This document shows, one piece after another, positions 25,169 through 33,762 of a stretch of DNA of 64,000 bases. Position 1 is the first letter of the stretch; each line of letters starts with the position of its first letter. Made by a program: the position numbers and the translations under genes. This DNA is from Synechococcus sp. Tobar12-5m-g (GTDB lineage: Bacteria; Cyanobacteriota; Cyanobacteriia; PCC-6307; Cyanobiaceae): positions 1 through 64,000 of the forward strand of contig NZ_JAGQBB010000006.1 in the NCBI RefSeq assembly GCF_024345415.1, written 5' to 3'. The notes beneath the pieces are model-generated. The model saw only the letters and a list, made by a program, of their open reading frames with translations. It made no database searches and had not been told where the DNA came from.

Positions 25169-26542
25169 ATGGCGGTGCCATCGTGGGCCAGGCCCGCCGC
25201 CCCTGAGAGCGGGGCAACCTCCTCCCCCTTGGACCCTTCCCTGATCCCCTCTGCGCTGCCGCCACCGGGGAGTTCGGAGCGCTGGCCCTGGCTGCAGCGG
25301 TTGCGACGCCAGGGCGACCCCGATCTCGCCCCCTGGCTCGAGGCCCTCGAACGGGGTGAGCTGGGCGCCGAGAGCGACCTGTTGGCCGTGCTGGCCGAAC
25401 GGCTCGATGCCGCCGGCAGCGAACGGCTGCTGGCCTGGTGGTTGGGGGGGTCAACCGATCCCACCCTGCTCCCGTTGATCGCCCGGGCCCGTACCCCCCG
25501 TTGCGGGGCCCTGTTGCGCCAGGCCGTGCTGGAGCGCTCCAGCCTGCAGAGCCGGGTGCCTTTGCTGCCCTTGCTGGGCCACCAGCGGGATCCCACCGAT
25601 TACGCGCTGCTCGCCCGGCTCAGCCTGGAGGCTGGCCCGCTGCCCCTGCGCCTGGCGGCCCTGGAGGCCCTGGCTCTGGGCCTGAGCGCCTGGCCGCTGA
25701 CGCCGCTCCGCCAGCACCTGCTGACCCTCGCCACCGACCTCCAGCCCCAGCTGGCGGGCCAGGCGGTCGACCTGCTGGCCCGCCTGCCCCGGGGCCGCTG
25801 GGCCCTGCTCCCCCTCACCGGCCGCCGGCTGGATCCAGCCGTGGCAGATCGGTTGCGCCGCCGCTGGGGGGCCCTGGCGCCCAGCCCGCTTCTGTTGATC
25901 GTGCACGGCAGAGCTGGCGGGGTGATTCCCGGGGAGTTGCTGGCCCTGGCGGGCGAGCTGGAGGAGCGGCGCGGCAGGCCGGTGCGGATCCAGGTTCTGA
26001 CCGGCGGCACGCCGCCAACCCCGGCCAGCTTCGGGACCCTGGCTGGATCGGTGGGTCTCACGCCCTGGCTCTCAGTGGTGCCGCTGTTCCTGCTGCCCGG
26101 CAGCCACGTTCGCGTCGACGTGCCTGCCATCGCCGCCGTCTGGCGTGCCCACGGCCCCGTGCGCCGCCTGCCCTTTCTGGGGGCCTGGCCCATCTGGCAG
26201 CGGGCCCTGGCCGCCGAACTGGCCGCCATGGTTCAGGCGCGAGGCGGCTCAGCGGACTCCGGCCCCAGGGCACCCCTGCTGCTGCATCACCCGCTGGAGG
26301 ATGGCCTGGGCGCCCGGTATCTCGCCCATCTCCAGTCCGTCACCCAGGCCCGGTTCCTGCCCACTCCATACACTGCGGCAGATCTGCAGGAGATCAAACT
26401 GGCGATCCATCCCAGGGCCCTGCCCCTGACCCTGGCGGCCAACCGGCTCACGGAAAGCCTTCCCGATCAGCTCGGGGCTCCCCTGTTGGCGCGCCCCCGG
26501 TTCCGGCAGCTGTTGGTGCGGGAGCTCGAGGCCCTGCCATGA
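25169..26542 (+). CDS. Sirohydrochlorin chelatase-like (CbiX) protein with a long helical N-terminal domain
   Basis: Probable ferrochelatase step of siroheme synthesis (iron insertion into sirohydrochlorin). The 457 residues split in two. About 35-225 is Leu/Ala-rich and helical, like degenerate HEAT-type repeats. About 235-450 is CbiX-like, with LLLIVHGRAGGVIPGELLAL (first conserved His) and VVPLFLLPGSHVRVDVPAIA (second conserved His). Start is uncertain: a -10-like TATTAC ends only nine bases before ATG 25169, so translation might begin downstream (e.g. an in-frame TTG near 25229). The stop overlaps the start of cobA. Confidence 0.75.
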   Translation: MAVPSWARPAAPESGATSSPLDPSLIPSALPPPGSSERWPWLQRLRRQGDPDLAPWLEALERGELGAESDLLAVLAERLDAAGSERLLAWWLGGSTDPTLLPLIARARTPRCGALLRQAVLERSSLQSRVPLLPLLGHQRDPTDYALLARLSLEAGPLPLRLAALEALALGLSAWPLTPLRQHLLTLATDLQPQLAGQAVDLLARLPRGRWALLPLTGRRLDPAVADRLRRRWGALAPSPLLLIVHGRAGGVIPGELLALAGELEERRGRPVRIQVLTGGTPPTPASFGTLAGSVGLTPWLSVVPLFLLPGSHVRVDVPAIAAVWRAHGPVRRLPFLGAWPIWQRALAAELAAMVQARGGSADSGPRAPLLLHHPLEDGLGARYLAHLQSVTQARFLPTPYTAADLQEIKLAIHPRALPLTLAANRLTESLPDQLGAPLLARPRFRQLLVRELEALP

Positions 26543-27312
26543 CCGGCAAGGTGTACCTGGTGGGGGCCGGACCCGGGGATCCCGAGCTGCTCACCCTCAA
26601 GGCCCACCGCCTGCTGCGCCAGTGCGATGCCCTCGTCCATGACGCTCTGGTGCCCCGGGCCCTGCTCGATCTCGTCCCGGCCGGCTGCGAACGGCACTTC
26701 GTCGGCAAGCGGCGAGGCCACCACTCGGTTCCCCAGCCCACCACCAACGCCGTGCTGGTGCAGCTGGCCCAGCGCTGCCGCTGCATCGTGCGGCTCAAGG
26801 GCGGCGATCCGTTCCTGTTCGGCCGCGGCGGCGAGGAGGCAGCCCACCTGGTGCGCCAGGGCGTGGCGGTGGAGGTGGTGCCCGGCGTCACCGCGGGGAT
26901 CGCGGCGCCGGCCTACATGGGGATTCCGATCACCCACCGGAGTGCCGGCTCCAGCGTCACCTTCGTGACCGGCCACGAGGAGATCGACAAGGCCCGCCCC
27001 GGCGTTGACTGGCGCGGCCTGGCCCGCAGCAGCGACGGCCTGGTGATCTACATGGGCCTGCACAACCTGCGCCGCATCGGCGAGGAATTGATGGCCGGCG
27101 GCCTCGACCCCGCCACCCCTGTTGCCGTGATCCAGCAGGGCACCGTGCGGGGCCAGCGGGAGCTGGTGGCCAGCCTCGGCGTCCTGGCCGACCGGGTGGA
27201 AGCGGAGAGCTTTGAATCACCGGCCATCGTGGTGATCGGCCAGGTGGTGGCAGAGCGGGTGCCGGCCTGTGCGCCCCTTCCGGCCGAAGCGGACATGCCG
27301 ATTCCCTTCTGA
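26539..27312 (+). CDS. cobA: Uroporphyrinogen-III C-methyltransferase
   Basis: Uses two S-adenosylmethionines to make precorrin-2, the branch point to siroheme (needed by NirA) and cobalamin. The 257 residues contain YLVGAGPGDPELLTLKA (SAM-binding start), VHDALVP, GKRRGHHS, LKGGDPFLFGRGGEEA and VVPGVTAGIAAPAYMGIPIT, all diagnostic. It is a stand-alone SUMT without the CysG dehydrogenase/ferrochelatase part. It overlaps the chelatase-like gene by four bases, so both steps are likely co-expressed. Confidence 0.95.
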   Translation: MTGKVYLVGAGPGDPELLTLKAHRLLRQCDALVHDALVPRALLDLVPAGCERHFVGKRRGHHSVPQPTTNAVLVQLAQRCRCIVRLKGGDPFLFGRGGEEAAHLVRQGVAVEVVPGVTAGIAAPAYMGIPITHRSAGSSVTFVTGHEEIDKARPGVDWRGLARSSDGLVIYMGLHNLRRIGEELMAGGLDPATPVAVIQQGTVRGQRELVASLGVLADRVEAESFESPAIVVIGQVVAERVPACAPLPAEADMPIPF

Positions 27313-27325
27313 GACTGGCCAGACC

Positions 27326-28063
27326 TCACTCCAGCTTCAGGGTGCCGCCGGTGCGCTGGCGCCGTTGCTGGTCCTGGGCCTCGAAGCTGGCCATGCAGTT
27401 GTCCCTGGGCACCAGCAGGGAGCTCACGTAGCTGGAGGCGTCGATCAGGGTGGCGCGGATGGCCTTGGCGGCGGGGGTCCGCAGGGTCTGGGCATTGTTG
27501 GAGCCGAAGTTCAAGGTGCCGGCGGCGCCGGTGAGCACCTGGCCGGCGCGGCCCAAGTTCGGGGCCAGCAGCAAGGCGCCGACCGCCACCGGCAGCAGGC
27601 TGACCCCCTGCGCCTTCGCTTCGGCGCTGTTGCTGGCCCGGCCCTCCACGGTGCGGCGGCCCACCACCTCACCGGTGGTGCTGTCGACGACCCGGATGTC
27701 GATCGCCAGCTAATCCCTGGTTTCGACCTGCTGCTGCTTGGTGCAGAAACCGAGCAGGCCGAAATTGCTGCCCGAGCTCTTGCTCTCCACGTTGGAGTCG
27801 TAGGAGGTGACGGTGCCCAGCACGATCTAGCAGGCGCGGGTCATCTGGCCCTTCTGGGCCCCGTTCTGGCCCTTGCGCACGATGCCGAGGTCGGTGAGCT
27901 CCTGCTCCGAGAGCACCTGCTTGAGGTTGCTGAGCTCCACCACCTTCAGATCGCCGCTGGCCACCAGTTCGTTCCCCAGAATCGCGGCCAGATCCTCCGC
28001 CACCGGACCCTGCCACCACCAGGTCTGCTGGGTCACGATTGGCACAGGGTGTGGGGCATTCAA
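27326..28063 (-). pseudogene. CsgG/HfaB-family gene interrupted by two in-frame TAG codons
   Basis: One reading frame spans the region and resembles CsgG-type proteins: TWWWQGPVAEDLAAILGNEL, then GDLKVVELSNLKQVLSEQEL, then LAIDIRVVDSTTGEVVGRR and DASSYVSSLL. It is broken by TAG at 27827-27829 (after QMTRAC, before IVLGTVTSYDSN) and by a second TAG just before LAIDIRVVD near 27710. From memory both positions are often tyrosine in the family. The N-terminus also lacks an ATG and a signal peptide; only a TTG at 28063 is available. It is probably decayed. Confidence 0.7.
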
Positions 28064-28256
28064 GCGAGGTGAATCGGAGCGACGTCGCGGGCAGGGTCCT
28101 GCTGACTTGTACGATCAAACCTTGTTCACCGGCCACCCCCGGATTGGATTCCGTCACCCGACCTGGGTTCCGTAGCGGTCCGCACGGCTCGGACGCGGAA
28201 GCCTTCGGTTAGGTGGAACGACTTTCAAACGTCACCTTGCGGCCGGCGTTGTTCCA

Positions 28257-28787
28257 ATGTCCAGCTCCGTCCTGCAGACCAGCGAATCAAAAGCGCCAAG
28301 GCCGGCGCCGATGTTCGAGCTGATTCCCTACGAGAAGTTCCGCGACACCCCGTCGGTTCGCTTCTTCGACATCACGGTGCCCACCTCCAATGCCCGCGAC
28401 CTTGTGGTGCACACGGGCCCGGCGATCAGCCCACCGGATGACCCGGAATCGGGCGCCTGGCAGTTCTACCTGCACCCCCACCAGGAGGACAACCTGCTCG
28501 CCATGCATGGCGGCCGCACCTTCTTTCTGGTGAACCTGGGCTGGAACTATCCCTTTCACATCGTGCGGCTCGACACCGGCGGTGACATCCTGCGGATTCC
28601 CCCAGGCACCTTCCACCGTTCCGTTTCCGACCCCGACGGCTCCCTGGTGCTCAACCAGGCCGTTCGCAAGGAAGGGGTCAGCCTCGTGGAGGAATTCCGG
28701 GTGTACAACAGCCATCGCATCCCCCGGCTGTTCGCCGTCACCAGCCAGACCGCGCCCCTGCCCAAACTGCACGGCGTCAGCTGGTGA
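28257..28787 (+). CDS. Cupin-fold protein, unknown function
   Basis: The 176-residue protein shows a cupin pattern: the metal-type motif WQFYLHPHQEDNLLAMHGGR (His-x-His, a Glu/Asp pair and a later His-Gly) and a second strand IPPGTFHRSVSDPDG ending in His. It has no signal peptide. The upstream 28064-28256 region holds no gene; it contains a TTGTAC-like -35 candidate but nothing firm. I do not know the substrate. Confidence 0.65.
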   Translation: MSSSVLQTSESKAPRPAPMFELIPYEKFRDTPSVRFFDITVPTSNARDLVVHTGPAISPPDDPESGAWQFYLHPHQEDNLLAMHGGRTFFLVNLGWNYPFHIVRLDTGGDILRIPPGTFHRSVSDPDGSLVLNQAVRKEGVSLVEEFRVYNSHRIPRLFAVTSQTAPLPKLHGVSW

Positions 28788-28826
28788 CGGCGGTCTGAGC
28801 ATTCCAGGAGGGCAGGCCTGCTCCTA

Positions 28827-28846
28827 AAGTGAGTATTCACTCACTT
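28827..28846. promoter_or_regulatory. Inverted repeat, probable TetR operator at the tetR promoter
   Basis: AAGTGAGT-ATTC-ACTCACTT is a perfect 8-base inverted repeat with a 4-base spacer, ending 11 bases before the GTG start of the TetR-family gene. The same half-site (AGTGAGT...ACTCACT) recurs in front of the efflux operon at 32164-32185. This is the arrangement of a self-regulating TetR repressor. Confidence 0.7.
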
Positions 28847-28857
28847 GGAGTCTTCGC

Positions 28858-29574
28858 GTGGCCCGGGCCCTCTCCTCTCCCGCCGCCGAACGCCGCGCCG
28901 ACGCCGTGCGGGCCCTGATCGAGCTGGCCGCCTCGGTGTCGCCTGACGCGATCAGCACCGCGGCGATCGCCGAGCGCATGGGCCTCAGCCACGGGGCTCT
29001 GTTCCGTCACTTCCCCTGCCGGGACGACCTCTGGGCCGAAACCGTGCGCTGGGCCACCGAGGCGCTGTGGCAGCGCTTCGATGCCGTCGATCCTGGCGGG
29101 CTGGTCCATCCCCTGGAGCGGGTGGAGGCGATCCTGCTGGCCCACGTGGGCTTCGTGCAGGAGCATCCGGGCCTGCTGCGCATGCTGTTCGCCGAACTGC
29201 AACGGCCCGAAACCAGCGCCGCCCGCGAAACGGGCAAGGCCTTCATGGCCCGTTACCGCCAGCGCATCACCGGGCTGCTGCAAAGCGCCCAGGAGCGGCG
29301 GCTCCTCGACCCGCTGCTGGACGCTCCGGAACTGGCCGGCCAGGTGCTCGCCGTCTACCAGGGCCTGATGCTGCAGGGCCTGATCAACGGCAGCCTCACC
29401 GACCTCCCCTCCCGCACCCGCCAGGCCCTGGCCGTGCTGTTCAGGGGGCTGGGGCCACCGACGGCCGGCCCAGCAGTAACACCAGGGGGATCGCGGCCAG
29501 GAACACCGCCCCCACCACCTGGAAGACGTCGCCGAAGGCCAGCAAAGCCGCCTGTTGATTCACCTGCCGATTGA
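28858..29574 (+). CDS. TetR-family transcriptional regulator
   Basis: Likely local repressor of the adjacent efflux pair. GTG 28858 gives 238 residues. The N-terminal helix-turn-helix reads ISTAAIAERMGLSHGALFRH (about residues 32-51), followed by FPCRDDLWAE and a ligand-binding helical domain to about residue 195. The last ~45 residues (Pro/Gly/Arg-rich, for example GTPPPPPGRRRRRP) are encoded antisense to the 3' end of the MFS gene, over 134 bases, and look like a read-on tail rather than a folded domain. The inverted repeat at 28827 lies just upstream. Confidence 0.88.
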   Translation: MARALSSPAAERRADAVRALIELAASVSPDAISTAAIAERMGLSHGALFRHFPCRDDLWAETVRWATEALWQRFDAVDPGGLVHPLERVEAILLAHVGFVQEHPGLLRMLFAELQRPETSAARETGKAFMARYRQRITGLLQSAQERRLLDPLLDAPELAGQVLAVYQGLMLQGLINGSLTDLPSRTRQALAVLFRGLGPPTAGPAVTPGGSRPGTPPPPPGRRRRRPAKPPVDSPAD

Positions 29575-31009
29575 GCATCTCCAGGGCCTGGTCCTGCAGC
29601 TGCCCCGCGGCACTGCCCTGGGATTGCAGCCATTGCTGCAGCACCTGCAGCCGCTCCAAGAGCAGGGGGTTGGTGGTGGCCAGGGCCTCCACCAGGTGGG
29701 CGCGGTGCAGGCTGCTGCGGTGATCGATCACCACGGTGAGCAGGGCAATCCCGAAGCTTCCCCCCAGCTGGCGGGTGAGGTTGAACAGGCCGCTGCCCGC
29801 TCCCACCTCGTCGCGGGGCAACGTCCCGAGGCTGGCCAGGCTGAGGGGCAGGAACATCATCACGGTGGCCGCCCCGCGCAGGATCAGGGGCCAGAACAGG
29901 GAGTCTTCCCCGGTGCTCGGGCTGATGGCGCCCATCCAGCCCATCGTCAGCACCATCAGCAGGGAGCCCACCACGATCAGGAGGCGGGGATCGAAGCGGG
30001 CCACCTGGCGGCTGAGCAGTCCCATGGTGAGGGCCGAGGCGCAGGCCCCCGGCAGCAGCAGCAGCCCGGTCTGGGTGGCCGTGTAGCCCAGCACGGACTG
30101 GGCAAAGATCGGCACCACGAAGACCGTGCCGTAGAGGCCCAGGCCCAGCACCATCGAAAACAGGCTGCCGGCGGCCAGGGACCGGTGCCGGAGCACCCGC
30201 AGATCCACCGCCGGCCGGGCCTGGTTCAGTTCCCAGATCACGAACACCGGCAGACACACGGCCGAGAGCAGGGTCAGCTGAACGATGGCCGCGCTCTCGA
30301 ACCAGTCGAACTGGCGGCCCTGCTCGAGCACGATCTGGAGGCTGGCCAGGCAAAGAATCAGCAGGCAGATCCCAACCCAGTCGACGCTGCTGCGGCGCCG
30401 GGCCAGCTCGGCGCTCCGCTCCGGGGGCATCACCGCCAGGGCCATCAGCACCGCCAGGATCCCGAAGGGCAGGTTGACGAAAAAGATCCAGCGCCAGCCC
30501 AGCGCATCGGTGAGCACGCCGCCGAGGGTCGGGCCCAGGGCCGGGCCGGCCAGCAGAACCACGCCGAACACCCCCTGGGTCTTGCCCTGCAATGAGGGCG
30601 GCACCGACTGGAACATGATCGACTGGGCCTTGGCCAGCAGCCCGCCGCCCAGCAGGCCCTGCAGGATCCGGGCAGCCACCAGGGCCGGCAGGGTGGGGGC
30701 CAGGCCGCACAGCACCGAGGCCACGGTGAAGCCCGCCAGCGAAAACACGAAGGTGCGGTTCTGCCCGAAAACGTCGCCCAGCCAGGCGATCAGCGGGATC
30801 ATCACCACATTGGCCATGGCGTAGCCGGTCACCACCCAGCCCACCTCCGCCAGGGTGGCGCCGAGGCTGGCCTGGATGCTGGTGAGGGCCACGTTGGTGA
30901 TGCTCGTGTCGAGCACCTCCAGCAGGGCCGCCAGCGACGCCGTGAGCACCACGGCCCACTGCCGGCCGGTGAGCCGCTCCGGCACGGGCGCGCCGGCGGC
31001 GACGCTCAC
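29441..31009 (-). CDS. DHA2-type MFS multidrug efflux transporter (EmrB/QacA-like)
   Basis: Proton-driven drug exporter with 14 predicted membrane segments in 522 residues. Motifs: ASLAALLEVLDTSITNVALT in TM1 (DHA2 motif D1), GDVFGQNRTFV in the TM2-3 loop (motif A), and GPALGPTLGGVLTD (motif C of antiporters) in TM5. It overlaps the membrane-fusion gene by four bases and probably works with it as an EmrAB-like tripartite pump. Its 3' end overlaps the convergent TetR gene by 134 bases. Confidence 0.93.
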   Translation of the reverse strand: MSVAAGAPVPERLTGRQWAVVLTASLAALLEVLDTSITNVALTSIQASLGATLAEVGWVVTGYAMANVVMIPLIAWLGDVFGQNRTFVFSLAGFTVASVLCGLAPTLPALVAARILQGLLGGGLLAKAQSIMFQSVPPSLQGKTQGVFGVVLLAGPALGPTLGGVLTDALGWRWIFFVNLPFGILAVLMALAVMPPERSAELARRRSSVDWVGICLLILCLASLQIVLEQGRQFDWFESAAIVQLTLLSAVCLPVFVIWELNQARPAVDLRVLRHRSLAAGSLFSMVLGLGLYGTVFVVPIFAQSVLGYTATQTGLLLLPGACASALTMGLLSRQVARFDPRLLIVVGSLLMVLTMGWMGAISPSTGEDSLFWPLILRGAATVMMFLPLSLASLGTLPRDEVGAGSGLFNLTRQLGGSFGIALLTVVIDHRSSLHRAHLVEALATTNPLLLERLQVLQQWLQSQGSAAGQLQDQALEMLNRQVNQQAALLAFGDVFQVVGAVFLAAIPLVLLLGRPSVAPAP

Positions 31010-32163
31010 GACCGCTGCACCCGCACCGAGGCCGAAAGGCCCGGGACCAGTTGCTGGCGAATCGCGGCGGGCAGCTGGGCCGAGCCGGAACGTTCATCGA
31101 AGGCGATCCGCGCGGTCACCCGCTGCACCACCTTGGTGAAGTTGCCGGTGGCGTTGTCGGGGGGGAGCAGGGCGAAGCGGGCCCCTGAGGCCGGCGCCAG
31201 GCTGACGATGTGGCCGGCGAAGACCCTGCCCGGAAAGGCATCGAGCCTGATCTCAGCAGCCTTGCCCGCCCGCAGGGCCTCCAGCTGGGTTTCCTTGAAG
31301 TGGGCCTCTACCCAGGGTTGGGCCCCCACCAGCAGCATCAGCGGCTGGCCGGTCTGCACCTGGCGACCCGGTTCCGCCTGGCGGGCGCCGATGCGGCCGG
31401 CCACGGGCGCCAGCAACCGCGTGTAGGACAGCTGCAGGCGCGCCGCCGCCACGGAGGCCTGGAATTGGTCGATGCGGGCCCGGGCGGCGGAGGCTTTCTG
31501 GGTGTCCACGCCCACCTGCCGATCGCTGGAGCGGGCCTGCTGGGCGGTGGCCACGCTGCGGGTCCGCTGGCCCAGGGCCTGCCGGTAGGTGGCGCGGGCA
31601 CGGTCCACGTCCTGCTGGGACACGCCCCCCTGGCTGAGCAGAAACTCCAGGCGTCTGAGTTCGGCGCCGCTGCGGATCAACTCGGCGCTCGCCTCCTCCT
31701 GATCGGCCCTGGCCTGGCTGCCGGCCGCCTGGGCCGCGCTGGCGGTGCTGCCGGTCTGGGCCGTCAGGGCTGCGGCCTGGCGCTCGGCTTCGCGAAGGTT
31801 CGCTTCGGTGAGCTGGAGCTGGGTGCGAGCGTCACGGTCATCGAGCGCGACGAGCAATGCGCCGGCCGCAACCGTCTGGTTGTCCGCGACGGCCACCAGG
31901 GAGATCGTGCCACCAACCCGGCTGGAGATTTGGGTCAGGCTCGCCTGCACCTGGGCGTCATCGGTTTCCACGGATCCTTTGTGCACAGCCATCCAGCCGC
32001 CGATCCCTGCGGCCACGGCCAAGGCCAGCCAGGGGATCAGCCAGAGCGGCTTTCCAGCTGGCCGTACCGAGGCCGACCCTGGGGGAGCATCGGGCAGGGG
32101 CTGGGCCGTGGGCGGCGGCGCCTTTGGACGGACCAGGGTGCCAGGGAAGGGGTGACGGGCCAT
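31006..32163 (-). CDS. HlyD/EmrA-family membrane fusion protein
   Basis: Periplasmic adaptor linking the MFS pump to the outer membrane. ATG 32163 gives 385 residues. There is a Pro-rich cytosolic N-terminus, one transmembrane helix around WLIPWLALAVAAGIGGWMAV, the split lipoyl/biotinyl-like domain (VETDDAQVQASLTQISSRV; RLLAPVAGRIGARQ) and a long coiled coil rich in Ala/Gln between about residues 115 and 225. The longer frame to 32184 would run through the inverted repeat that probably is its operator. Confidence 0.92.
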   Translation of the reverse strand: MARHPFPGTLVRPKAPPPTAQPLPDAPPGSASVRPAGKPLWLIPWLALAVAAGIGGWMAVHKGSVETDDAQVQASLTQISSRVGGTISLVAVADNQTVAAGALLVALDDRDARTQLQLTEANLREAERQAAALTAQTGSTASAAQAAGSQARADQEEASAELIRSGAELRRLEFLLSQGGVSQQDVDRARATYRQALGQRTRSVATAQQARSSDRQVGVDTQKASAARARIDQFQASVAAARLQLSYTRLLAPVAGRIGARQAEPGRQVQTGQPLMLLVGAQPWVEAHFKETQLEALRAGKAAEIRLDAFPGRVFAGHIVSLAPASGARFALLPPDNATGNFTKVVQRVTARIAFDERSGSAQLPAAIRQQLVPGLSASVRVQRS

Positions 32164-32185
32164 AGTGAGTGAGCGCTTACTCACT
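32164..32185. promoter_or_regulatory. Inverted repeat, probable TetR operator of the efflux operon
   Basis: AGTGAGT-GAGCGCTT-ACTCACT carries the same 7-base half-sites as the repeat at the tetR promoter, with an 8-base instead of a 4-base spacer, and an inner AGCGCT palindrome. It ends directly at the ATG of the membrane fusion gene, so bound repressor could also cover the ribosome binding region. Confidence 0.65.
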
Positions 32186-32276
32186 CTAGTGATTTCGGTT
32201 CCGTTACGCCGAAATCAAGGAATGCCAATGCCAACCTTGCGCGGGCCATGGCTGCCCGTGTCTGGTGAGTCCTGGA

Positions 32277-32349
32277 TGGGGGTCCCGAGGATCGAACTCG
32301 GCTCAGGCGGATTATGAGCCCGCTGCATTCACCAGATTGCTAGACCCCC
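32277..32349 (-). tRNA. tRNA-Met (anticodon CAT), probably elongator
   Basis: The minus strand folds into a full tRNA: acceptor GGGGGTC/GACCCCC, D arm GCAATCTGGTGAATGC, anticodon stem GCGGG/TCCGC with loop CTCATAA, T arm CCGAG-TTCGATC-CTCGG, discriminator A. The CAT anticodon could also mark a lysidine-modified tRNA-Ile; the initiator is unlikely because the acceptor begins with a paired G. No CCA is encoded. Confidence 0.9.
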
Positions 32350-32357
32350 CGGTGCCG

Positions 32358-33005
32358 CTACCAGAGCCCCCGGACGGGGGCATCGGCAGGGGTGTAACGA
32401 GGGCCGGAAACCCTGCCTGGTCCAGCGAAAAGCCCAGGCGAAGGCTGGTAACCGCCGAGCTGGGAGATCGGAATGGCGGACAATTCCGTGCCGGTCTGGA
32501 GGCTGCTGGTGAACTGGTTGGGCAGGTCGCCGCTGCGCCAGGGAATCGGCGAGCCCTGCTCCTCCAGCAATGCCGCCGTGGTGTTCTGAATCGCCGAACC
32601 ATCCCAGACGATCGCCTGGTCCGGGAAACCCAGCCCCATCACCGTGTTGCCATCGCTTCCCCCCATCGCGATGCCGAGGATGTCGGTGATCTGGTGGGTG
32701 AGGCTGACGCCCCGGGCAAAGCTGGATCGCCAGGTGAATGCGCGCCGGTCCACCAGGGCGTCGGTGGTTTCCACCACGCCGCAGCGGGTGAGCTCGATCG
32801 GACCCGTCGCAGCGGCCACCCCTTTCCTCCCCCCCTGGGGCGGAGCTTCCAGGGTGGTGGTGCAGACCACCGGAGCCGCCACCGCCGGCAGGGAGGGCAA
32901 GGTGAGGCTGGCGGTCGCCAGGGCGACCAAGCCACAGCCGACAGCAACGGTGGGGCGGTGACGCTGCTGGGAGCGGAGATGCCGCCGGGGAAGGGGGTGG
33001 CCCAT
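32358..33005 (-). CDS. Secreted protein of unknown function
   Basis: ATG 33005 gives 215 residues. A basic N-terminus (PRRHLRSQQRHRP) and hydrophobic stretch (VAVGCGLVALATASLTL) end in LPAVAAPVVC, a good signal-peptidase I site, so the protein is probably exported. The mature part has a Cys pair (VVCTTTLEAP and LTRCGVVETTDALVD), then GVSLTHQITDILGIAMGGSD. It ends in a Pro-rich segment. I believe it belongs to a conserved cyanobacterial family but cannot name it. Confidence 0.65.
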   Translation of the reverse strand: MGHPLPRRHLRSQQRHRPTVAVGCGLVALATASLTLPSLPAVAAPVVCTTTLEAPPQGGRKGVAAATGPIELTRCGVVETTDALVDRRAFTWRSSFARGVSLTHQITDILGIAMGGSDGNTVMGLGFPDQAIVWDGSAIQNTTAALLEEQGSPIPWRSGDLPNQFTSSLQTGTELSAIPISQLGGYQPSPGLFAGPGRVSGPRYTPADAPVRGLW

Positions 33006-33157
33006 GCTGGGCTGCTGGCAACAGTTGTCCATCAATGTAGGTAGTCGATCCGCATATGCCCTGGTGGCCCGGGGTGGACAGCACCGGGGTCGCCCCTGCA
33101 GATCAGGACAACCGCCTCCAAGCGAACCGCACCGAAGAGAACCCCCCTCCGGATTCC

Positions 33158-33739
33158 ATGCCGCCGATCTCCACACCAACCCACCACCGGGCCATCGTCC
33201 TCGCCCTGCTGGCCAGCCGCTCCTACCGCCACGGCCGCTTCACCCTGGCTTCGGGCCGCAGCAGCGACCACTACATCAATTGCAAGCCGGTCAGCCTGAG
33301 CGGGTCCGGGCTGGCCTCCCTCTCGGCGCTGCTGCTGGAGCAGGTGGAGCCGGATGCCGCCGCCGTGGCCGGCCTGACCCTCGGCGCCGATCCGCTGGTG
33401 TCCGGGGTGGCGATGGCCGCGGCCCTGGCGGGGCGAAACCTGGATGCCCTGATCGTGCGCAAGGAAGCCAAGGGCCATGGAACCGGCGCATGGCTGGAGG
33501 GTCCGCTCCCCCCCGCCGGCAGCCGGATCACCGTGCTGGAAGACGTGGTCACCAGCGGCGGCTCTTCGCTCAAGGCGGTGCAGCAGTTGCGCCAGGAAGG
33601 CTTCCAGATCGAGCGGGTGGTCACGATCGTCGACCGCCAGGAGGGGGGCCTCGAAACCCTGGCGGCGGAGGGACTGGAGCTGCGCAGCATTTATCTGCTG
33701 GAGGAGATCGCCGCCGCCGCCCGGGGTTTGCAAGGCTGA
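33158..33739 (+). CDS. pyrE: Orotate phosphoribosyltransferase
   Basis: Converts orotate and PRPP to OMP in pyrimidine synthesis. ATG 33158 gives 193 residues. Family blocks: [20 protein letters not shown] at the N-terminus, the flexible-loop KEAKGHGTG, and the PRPP motif [12 protein letters not shown]. The frame extends upstream to 33056, but that part is Asn/Pro-rich and unlike PyrE. It is followed by ygfZ after 23 bases. Confidence 0.93.
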   Translation: MPPISTPTHHRAIVLALLASRSYRHGRFTLASGRSSDHYINCKPVSLSGSGLASLSALLLEQVEPDAAAVAGLTLGADPLVSGVAMAAALAGRNLDALIVRKEAKGHGTGAWLEGPLPPAGSRITVLEDVVTSGGSSLKAVQQLRQEGFQIERVVTIVDRQEGGLETLAAEGLELRSIYLLEEIAAAARGLQG

Positions 33740-33762
33740 GTGCCGCGAACCCTTCCTCCGCT

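Noticed and set aside
29555-30595. 346-codon open frame on the plus strand opposite the MFS gene
   Set aside because: Gln/His/Gly-rich shadow frame without protein-like patterns.
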